64,000 nt of DNA from Salticus scenicus (Eukaryota > Arthropoda > Arachnida > Araneae > Salticidae): assembly GCA_963930645.1 (NCBI GenBank), contig OZ005651.1:332029527-332093526 (forward strand), read 5' to 3'. This document shows, one piece after another, positions 56,818-64,000 of this stretch. The number at the start of each line of letters is the position of its first letter. The first letter of the stretch is position 1. The translations under genes were made by a program, and so were the position numbers. The notes under the pieces were generated by a model, which saw only the letters and a list, made by a program, of their open reading frames with translations, had not been told where the DNA came from and did no database searches.

Positions 56818-57045
56818 TAGAAAGGCGTAGAAGGCTGATTTTTCACCAACAATGTGAAAAATACCAGAGCCGGGAATCGAACCCCAGGCCTTCCGCTGTG
56901 AGAAGTGCCGAGCTGGTTATCAGCCAGGTAGCTCAGTGGTTAGAGCATCCGCGCGTTAAGCGGAAGGCCCAGGGTTCGATTCCCGGCTCTGGTATTTTTC
57001 ACATTGTTGGTAAAAAATCAGCCTTCTACTCCTTTCTATCAAAAA
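56818..57045. repeat. Palindromic element with a tRNA-like gene at its centre
   Basis: The left arm (56818-56899) is the reverse complement of the right arm (about 56957-57045). Each arm holds the 3' half of a tRNA-like gene plus the tail ATTTTTCACAT.GTTGGT and GCCTTCTAC. The unique centre (about 56900-56950) contains the 5' half of the plus-strand tRNA. The tRNA and first tail bases match those at 33001-33510, while the outer arm sequence differs. Confidence 0.75.
56923..56994 (+). tRNA. tRNA-like gene, anticodon position GTT, atypical loop
   Basis: D arm GCTC/GAGC, anticodon stem TCCGC/GCGGA with loop GCGTTAA (C at position 33, GTT at 34-36), T loop TTCGATT and acceptor strand CTCTGGT. Compared with the 33-kb copy the 5' acceptor strand has lost a G (GCCAGG) and one T-stem pair is a mismatch. 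It is probably a SINE-type or pseudo-tRNA. Confidence 0.5.
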
Positions 57046-57063
57046 TTAATTTTCCAGGTTGAT

Positions 57064-57691
57064 GAATTAAATTTCTGAATTGAGGTTACAGTTTATTCCA
57101 CATCATCAAGCAGATAAAGTATGCTGAGCATTCAAATGATCTCAAGCTCAGTCCTATTTGAAAGTCACAGTCTAGAGACAGTTCATGACATGCTGGCAGG
57201 ACCAATGTGAACCTTTACAGATTGTGGATTAATTTTGGATAACTTCTACATGATTACAATATAAAATTTAGATTTCTTTAATAACTATATGGAAAAAAAA
57301 AAAAAAAAACAATTTTCACATGCATCCTCTTAAATAGTCCTCCTTTTGGTGCAAATCTAATCTCCTTTTACACTTTTTCCATTGGTTATAAACTTTATAA
57401 ATGACAGTTCAGCTCAGACCCAGAAATTAATATGGATTAATAATATTTTACCATAAGAAAAGGAGAAATGCGTATGAATAAGCAGCTTTTATTCAAAAAG
57501 TAGTTCAGTTTTCTGACTTTTGGGTTGTGAAAATGCTTTACCATGAACACATGGGAAACTTCAGAATTAATTTCAAGTTATAATTTTTAAATGGGATTTT
57601 CTTCAGATTATCATTCTTCAGATTATCATGTAATACTAGTTTAAAATGATAATATAAAATCTTCTTTATATCCTTTCATATATATGTGTCT

Positions 57692-57722
<31 letters not shown>

Positions 57723-58138
57723 AATAGATTATCAATGAATAAAATGAAATAAAACCTCAAAAACACTGAGTAATAAATTTACTATTCCTATATTTAAGTT
57801 TTGCATTTCCTTTTGTAGCAATTCTGTGCATTGGTTTGCAATTCTCCTTTTATGTTTTCTTATCTTTAAACTCATATATTCATTACAATAGTTACCTATT
57901 CAAAAAGACATTGTTTGGCTAAGATGCTTTTAGAGCTAGCTTTCTCTGTTTTAAGTTTTATTATACCCTGATGAAGACCGCAGTGTTTTTTGGGGTTTAA
58001 TTTAATTTTATTCATTGATAATCTATTCCTATATTTAAGTTTTGCATTTCCTTTTGCAGCAATTCTGCGCATTGGTTTGCAATTCTCTTTTTATGTTTTT
58101 CTTATCTTTAAACTCATAAATTCGTTACAATAGTTACC

Positions 58139-58170
<32 letters not shown>
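57064..58170. repeat. Direct repeat pair and microsatellites
   Basis: A ~115-bp sequence (CTATTCCTATATTTAAGTTT...) occurs at about 57783-57895 and again at about 58028-58140 with few changes. (TATC)n lies at 57690-57715 and (TA)n at 58138-58165. The pair, with TTCATTGATAATCTATTC motifs at its borders, may be a retroelement relic. No gene is seen in 57064-57690. Confidence 0.5.
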
Positions 58171-58175
<5 letters not shown>

Positions 58176-58932
58176 GTGGCGGCTTGTGCCACTTTCCCAG
58201 GTGGGGCCCGGTCCATTGCACGATATGTGAAATGTATTCATAATTCAAACACAAAAAGAATAAGTTATTTAATGGGGAAAATTATCCTTTTTTTTCTTCT
58301 TTAATATTCGATGTGTACTATGTATGTTATTATCATAATTCTTAAAGAATATTATAAAATTTTACAGTGTTACAATATAAAATTTTAAAAAAATTTCTAC
58401 ATGTTATTTTTTTTCAACTATCATGCATAAATAAATCTTAATATTTTATGTATAAATGAAAACATTATATATTTAATAGATATGTTTCTTGTATGTTTTT
58501 AAAAGCACAGCCAAAATATAAGAAATTAATTTAAAATTAAAAATTTTATAAACATTAAATCTGTATACACATTTTTAAAGTACTGAATTGTTTAATTAAA
58601 GTGTTTGTGATTTTATTTTTTTATACTCTAGCTTATTTAAAAACAATGATGCTGGACAAATGCATATAAAATTTAAAATCTTTAGGTGATTTTGTAATGT
58701 GTATCCAAATTAAAAATTAAGCCTGTACAGAAAATTCAGTTTAAAATTTCATATTCCTTCAACAACAACAATACAAAATTTTATGATTGTCGCAATAAAC
58801 AATTAATGTCTGACATTTCATTTCTTCGCAGTTTTTGCATAATGTTGAGTTAAAAATACATCGCTGTATATATATCTATAAAAGAAAAGAAAAATTGTGT
58901 CTATATTCATTTCAAAAGGATTAATTCATCCT

Positions 58933-58967
<35 letters not shown>

Positions 58968-59197
58968 TTAGAAATGTATCTATATATTTTTTAAATTATC
59001 AATATTAATTTATGTAAATACGATTTTTTTATTATTAAAAATACTTTAATCAAAATATTATTTAAAAAAATAATAATCATGAAAAATATTACACTAAATT
59101 GCATGTTTTTTTTTTTTTTTTTTCATTATTAAATAAAAAAGATATATGAACTTCGGCAGACAAAACTATTCAAGTATTTAAATCGACATGTCATTGC

Positions 59198-59247
59198 ACT
59201 TAGCACTGAGGATGGGTGTGATTGCACCCGAAATTAATTTGCTGAGT
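59198..59247 (+). ncRNA. Hammerhead-like ribozyme in left terminal repeat
   Basis: ACTTAGCA pairs with TGCTGAGT (8-bp stem I, one G-T). Core CTGAGGA has G for T at the variable position 7, then stem II GGGTG/CACCC with a TGATTG loop, GAAA (59230-59233) and a very short stem III TTAA, with cleavage expected after TT at 59239. An extra T lies between core and stem II, as in the other families here. Confidence 0.65.
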
Positions 59248-59699
59248 CTTGTGAAATTATGTTTTTAAGGTATTTTTTAAGTAAAACATAATATATAAAT
59301 CCTTTTTTTTTATAAATAATTTAATTTGATATTGCCGATACCGGGCCTAACTTCGTAATGAAGAGTTTTGACGTGAATTATGTACGTTCTTTGGGAGAAA
59401 CATAGGATGAACTTTGTGGCTTATTGTGGTGCTCTCAGTACTTATTGTATGTATGCTCTTTTAATAATTTAATTAGTATTTTAACTGTTTTTAATCTTTA
59501 CATTTTTAACTTTTTTGTATCTTAATACTTATACTATTTTTCTAGCTCATTTAAAATGTTTACTAGAATGCTTGTTATTATATATGTATCTCTTTACTAT
59601 GTAATTGTATGCATGCATTTGATATACAATTTATTTAATTCACTCATCGAACTTACGATTACTTGGTCCTAACAGACTCAATTTAACTTTCCTCCTGAT

Positions 59700-62016
59700 T
59701 TTTTTGGCTATACGGCCATATCAGTTAATATCTCTTGCTTCTCGGTCGTGGCCTCCCCCCTTCCTAATATGTCTCTTTCCACCTTATTCAAAAACCTACG
59801 ATATATCGCTAAAAAACTTACCCGTGAAACGAACCATAAAACCTTTTTAGAAGATTGTCTCCATTTCAAAATTATCCCCAAATTTCTTAAAACAAACTCA
59901 CACTTCATAAATAAAAACTATAAAAAAACTTGCCAAACACTTTGAATTCTCCATCTTAAAGAAAATATTCAAGCAAAAATCAATTTGGATCTACAGACTT
60001 AAGAATTCTTATAACAAACTCAATGCTGAACTAAAATACATCCGCTGAAGAATTTAATCAACTAAATAGTAAAATAAAATATTTCATGGAAATTGAACAG
60101 AAATCCCTGCAAAAACGACAACAATAAACTTCAATACTGGATCTTAAAGGAAAACCGAAAAATACTTAATACTCTCCCTCCTGCTTCTTACCCATACAAT
60201 AATCTCTCGAATTTTAAACCCAACTCACATTAAGAATCCCTCTTAAAACTAGGTTCAAAATACATCTTAAACGAAAAAACAAACTTAAAAGATTCCATCG
60301 CGCATATCGAAACAGCTATTGACCATATCCCCCCTCTAAAACAACAAATAATTCGGAATACCGCAATCAAATCTCTTTCTAACGTTAATAAAAAATACAC
60401 CGATTCTGAAGATATCCAATGCCTCAAAACTTAAAAATAATCGAGATCTCACATTTTCAATGACAGATAAAACTAATTTAATTACCATTATGAATCGTGC
60501 CAATTACAATAACATGATGTCAGATACTATCGAAAAACTAAAAGCCGTCAAAATTACCCACTCCCCTCTGAACAAATTATAGGAAAAACAAAAGATCTTA
60601 TAAAAATGGGCCAATGGCCAGATGACAATCAACCAAAATTCAATAACCATGCCTCAGTTACCCTCGACTCTTTGCAAAATATAAAGACCATAAAAATCCT
60701 CCATCACTCCCGCCTAGTGTTAATAAATCTGAAGGACCTACATACTCTCTTGAAAAATACATGAAAACTATATATCAGTCCCTCCTCCCCCCCTCTGATC
60801 TCTCAATAAACTCCAATGAAACTTTTCTCGAAAAACCCCGTAGCATAAATCACCCAAAACATTAACACCAAAATAATTGATACATACGGGAACAACAAAA
60901 TCAGCAAAACTTTAATTTGTACTAATAATTTTCTTTTAAATGAATCATATTTCCTGTTCAATCAAAGCATCTATCTCCAAACTCAAGGAGTCCCAATGGG
61001 CTCCCCCATCTCAGGAGTTATAGCCGAATTAAAACTACGTCTACTAGAAAATTCCGCTTCCAATGTTATCAATAAATGTAAACTATGGACTCGCTAAGTC
61101 AATGACGTTTTTGCAATTATAACTAACTCCATAAACCCCGAAAGCATATTAAATGAACTAAATAACCTCGATAATAACATTAAATTCACCATGGAAAAAG
61201 AAACAAATAATACCTTAAATTTTCTAGACGTAAAAATTATAAAAAACCCAAATCACTCTTTCGATACCACTATATACCGGAAACCAACCACTAATACCGA
61301 AATCATAAACAAAAACTGTAACACCCCTCTCTCATATAAATACTCAGCCCTCCGATCTTATATTAACCGTGCCATCCTAGTCTGCTCAAACAAAAATTTA
61401 CTCAATGCTGAACTCAATTACATTAAAAAAATCGCCGCTAAAGCTAATTACTCAAAAAAACTCGTTAACAACCTCTACAAAAAACGCATAAAATCCTTCA
61501 AATAAAATTAATAATGCACAAAAAACAAAATCCAACTTTACTACCTTCATCCCCTTCTGTAACGGCGCTAGCACAAAAATAAAAAACTAAGCTAAAAACC
61601 TTAACATTAATATACCAATCAAACCAAACAAAAATATTTTCCAATATATATGTAACGAAAAAGATATCATCCCCCAAAATTCCACTGCAGGTATATATAA
61701 AATAGATTTTGAACACATTAATGGGGAAAAAGCTTGCGACATAGGTATGACGAAACGCCAAATAAATGAACGAGAAAAAGAACACAGAGCCGATCTAAAA
61801 TATGGAAAATTATCTACTGCCTTCTCCTCCACCCACAACAACAACCCAATTAACATTGATTCAATTAATATTAATAAAATAGCCCCATATAACAATTATA
61901 ACTATGCACTAAAAAGGGAGGCCATCGAAATAATATCTAATTTTCAAACTGTCAACGACCGGGAGCACTACACAATTCCACCTGAATGGCATCAACTACT
62001 GCAAGAATTAAACTGA
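59700..62016 (+). pseudogene. Penelope RT and GIY-YIG endonuclease, multiply broken
   Basis: Pieces in order: N-terminal ARYIAKKL-like region (59748-59945, reading RYIAKKLTRETNHKTFLED), a FSMTDKTNLITIM segment (60450-60495), VPMGSPISGVIAE (60990-61030), a catalytic region reading stop-VND in place of YVDD (61096), LNFLDVKI to KKRIKSFK (61191-61505) and AGIYKIDF...DIGMTKRQ (61688-61760, YIG changed to DIG). It ends at 62016. RT and nuclease are both inactivated. It belongs to the same broad clade as copy 2 but to a distinct subfamily. Confidence 0.85.
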
Positions 62017-62098
62017 CCTGGAAAATTGAAGTGAAGTGAAAGCATGAAGCTGCAGCGCCAAAAATACGATGTTTCAACTGGGAATGACGTGTCATTGC

Positions 62099-62148
62099 AC
62101 TTAGCACTGATGATGGGTGTGATTGCACCCAAAATTAATTTGCTGAGT
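62099..62148 (+). ncRNA. Hammerhead-like ribozyme in right terminal repeat
   Basis: Same fold as 59198-59247, with the standard CTGATGA core (62107-62113), but G12 of GAAA is A, which should abolish cleavage. The left copy has an intact GAAA, so the two repeats have each lost or changed a different core base. Confidence 0.55.
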
Positions 62149-62261
62149 CTTGTGAAAGGATGTTTTTAAGGTATTTTTTAAGTAAAACGTAATATATAAA
62201 TCCCTTTTTTTATAAATAATTTAATATTTAAATATAATTATTATTTATACAAAAATTCCGC

Positions 62262-62440
62262 TCACCGAGTTTTTTGTTGAGCAAATCTTTCAATTGCTTT
62301 CTTATTAAATTCTAGAATTGTAGAAATAAAGTCTTTGTGGATTGCGAAAGTCACAAGAGCATTTAATCTTTCCTCTCACATAGAATTTCTCAGAAATGTT
62401 TTAATCCTTTTGACAAATTGTCAACAAAATTCATTTATTT
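62262..62440 (-). pseudogene. hAT transposase C-terminus
   Basis: The minus-strand frame reads FLRNSM, a stop, then EERLNALVTFAIHKD and KKAIERFAQQKTR before a terminal stop at 62262-62264. The R-S-M-x-x-R-L-N-x-L pattern is the C-terminal dimerisation motif of ZMYM/52-kDa-repressor-like hAT proteins. No upstream catalytic region is readable to 62880. Confidence 0.6.
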
Positions 62441-62877
62441 TACTGTTAATTTTTAAATAATCATAGATTTATTTAGAAAAAAAAAACATCAAAAAAGTCT
62501 CCTTTTTTATTATCACTACAAAAATAAATAAATAAAAAGTACTGTGAAATTCGCCAAATCCTTTCCAAGATCGATATGGTTAATATATTTTAAAGGAGAC
62601 TTAGCTATTTTCCATTAAACTATTTTCCAGGGGCCAATTCACCAAGTGCCTCTAACACTAAATACTATACTAATTAATGAGCGAGACCAGGCACAAATCT
62701 CGGTGCCCAAACGCCTGAACCCCGAATAGGAAGCAGCTGTTACATACGCTGGCATCTAGAAAAGAAAGGCAGATGAAAGGACAAGCAAACAATGTCCAAG
62801 AAGAATAAAAGGAAACTGGATGCACGCTTTTAACTTGATAGATATACATTACAAAAATGTTGGAGGAAGGATTATTA
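62441..62877. other. Non-coding spacer
   Basis: A CAGGGGCCAATTCACCAAG sequence near 62629 may be an orphan MITE end. I see no gene. Confidence 0.4.
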
Positions 62878-64000
62878 ATATAATCAATAATGTTACCTTA
62901 CTTAAATCCTTACTAAGTCCGAGCTCCATTATATATTTCGGCTACCTAACGGTGCCATCATCAGAAACACTCGGTAAAAATGATTTGAAGGTGCTAAATT
63001 TGGACAGCTTGTTTATCTATTGTAGTTTCTTCTTCGATTTCTTCACTTCTCTTGTTTTCTTTATATAGCGGTTGCCACTTGGGAGGAATTATGCTATGTT
63101 CAATATCATTGACAGTATTATTATTGGTTAGTATTTCGATAGCTTCTCTTTTGAGAGCATAATGGTGAGAGTTGTAAGGAGCTATTTTATGAAAATTAAT
63201 GGAATCAATGTTAATTGGGTTAGTATTGTTAGTCCTTGAGAAAGCTGTGGAATGTCTATTGTATTTTAAGTCGGTTATATGTTCTGAAATACGGTCTTTT
63301 ATTTTCCTTTTAGTCATTCCTATGTATGAGGCTTTATTTTTATTTATATTTTGGTATTGGAAGTCGATTTTATAAATGCCGGCTGTGTGTTTAAAATCTA
63401 TGGAATCTTTTTCATTGCGAATTCGCTGGTACATATTTTTGTTCGGTTTTATTGGAATGTTTATATTGTGTTTGATGGCTTCATTTTTAATTTTTATGGC
63501 GGCTCCTTTGCAGTATGAGATCGCGGGGGTGAACAGTTGTTTAGATTTTTGAGCATATTCGGAATACTGTTAAGAGCTTTTATACGTTTTTTATAAAATT
63601 TATCAACTATGGAGGGATTATAATTGGCTTTCTTGGTGATATATTTTATTATTTTTATTTCGGAGTTTAGATATTTTTTATTAGAGCATATGAGTATAGC
63701 GCGGTTAACGTAGGATCGAATAGCGGCATATTTGTAAGTGAGGGGTGTGTGACATTTATTATTTATGATTTCGTTGTTACTAGTAGGTTTTCGGAAGATG
63801 GTGGTGTCAATGGAATTATTTTTGTTTTTGATAATGGTGACGTCAAGGAAATTTAAGGAATGGTTAATTTCTATTTCGTATGTTAATCTGATGTTCGGAT
63901 CGGTGTCATTAAGTTTTTCAAGAATGTTGTCGGGATTAATCGTGGGAGGGGTGACAGAAAAAATATCATCTACATAGCGAATCCAAATTTTACATTTGTT
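62878..64000 (-). mobile_element. Penelope-like element, continues past window end
   Basis: Read on the minus strand from the window edge: IRYVDDIF with intact catalytic Asp pair (about 63965-63985), LNFLDVTII, KPTSNNEI, then a frame break near 63550. The endonuclease follows in 63434-62994 with AGIYKIDF and ASYIGMTKRK, and an acidic tail ending DKQAVQI. The 3' region has a hammerhead-like fold. Both active-site motifs seen are intact. The window does not show whether it is single or head-to-head. Confidence 0.85.
62919..62974 (-). ncRNA. Hammerhead-like ribozyme in Penelope end
   Basis: Minus strand: distal stem CCGAG/CTCGG, core CTGATGA, extra T, stem II GGC.ACC/GGT.GCC with GTTA loop, GAAA. 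Stem I near the core is imperfect (TGTTT against AATGGAG), so the distal helix must stabilise it. Confidence 0.55.

Larger units (their letters stand above)
59184..62224 (+). mobile_element. Penelope-like element with direct terminal repeats
   Basis: Two direct copies of a ~135-bp terminal repeat (about 59190-59326 and 62090-62224) enclose a degraded polyprotein. The element is flanked by TATTTAAAT (59175-59183, 62225-62233), a 9-bp duplication. Direct terminal repeats (pseudo-LTRs) are typical of Penelope-like elements and contrast with the three head-to-head copies. Both repeats contain a hammerhead-like fold. Confidence 0.85.
58174..62640 (-). mobile_element. hAT element remnant, interrupted
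   Basis: The left end begins CAGTGGCGGCTTGTGCC, a hAT-type terminus. A hAT transposase C-terminus on the minus strand lies at 62262-62440, beyond a Penelope insertion (59184-62224). I did not find the opposite end inside the window, so the right limit is arbitrary. A (TAA)n microsatellite is at 58935-58966. Confidence 0.5.

Noticed and set aside
57960..58010. CCTGATGAAGACCG, resembling a hammerhead core
   Set aside because: No GAAA in the right place and no complementary stem I, so I did not call a ribozyme.
61498..61895. Minus-strand open frames of about 100 codons
   Set aside because: Antisense of the plus-strand Penelope endonuclease; the sense strand carries the GIY-YIG motifs.
1..64000. 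CRISPR arrays, bacterial operons or phage genes
   Set aside because: Exons with splice sites, eukaryotic transposons and AT-rich spacers dominate; no regularly spaced repeats or Shine-Dalgarno-led genes were seen.

Overview
The window is eukaryotic, AT-rich and intron-bearing, and consists mostly of nested transposable elements. Penelope-like elements with a GIY-YIG endonuclease, a BEL/Pao LTR element, piggyBac, hAT and pogo transposases, tRNA-derived SINEs and spliced exons suggest an arthropod genome, most likely an arachnid. That assignment is an inference from element content, not a sequence match.

One host gene is recognisable. Four exons on the minus strand (56621-56532, 50661-50433, 35315-35165, 29732-29516) encode the C-terminal part of a MYST-family histone acetyltransferase closest to MOF/KAT8. 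Splice phases agree at every junction, the catalytic Cys and Glu and the acetyl-CoA loop are present, and a stop codon is followed by AATAAA. Exons encoding the chromo-barrel region and most of the C2HC zinc finger must lie beyond 64000 or were not seen. The introns of 5.9, 15.1 and 5.4 kb hold most of the mobile DNA described here.

Layout. 1-3000: AT-rich, no gene. 3031-8695: element with long inverted ends, containing a head-to-head Penelope insertion (4075-5326), a TTAA MITE and a piggyBac copy (6165-8146). 9303-12551: second head-to-head Penelope insertion. 13.0-21.7 kb: MITEs of TTAA, TA, 8-bp and 6-bp target-duplication types. 22.2-23.3 kb: decayed C2H2 zinc-finger gene. 25.0-29.5 kb: decayed BEL/Pao element, with two MITEs nested in it, ending just downstream of the MYST gene. 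29.5-56.6 kb: MYST gene. Its 15-kb intron holds an RNase H-bearing non-LTR retrotransposon on the minus strand, split in its FADD catalytic motif by a 9.1-kb hAT element with a perfect 8-bp target duplication, also split by a 389-bp MITE, and adjoining a third head-to-head Penelope insertion. The hAT element itself carries a pogo-like transposase. 56.8-57.05 kb: palindromic tRNA-like element. 58.2-64 kb: hAT remnant interrupted by a Penelope element with direct terminal repeats, then another Penelope element running off the window.

Most notable are the hidden MYST gene, three head-to-head Penelope insertions flanked by 13-16 bp target duplications, hammerhead-ribozyme-like folds in the terminal regions of every Penelope family seen, a group of MITEs with exact 6-bp target duplications, and tRNA-like genes in palindromes. 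All element assignments rest on motifs, terminal repeats and target duplications read by eye; no database search was possible.
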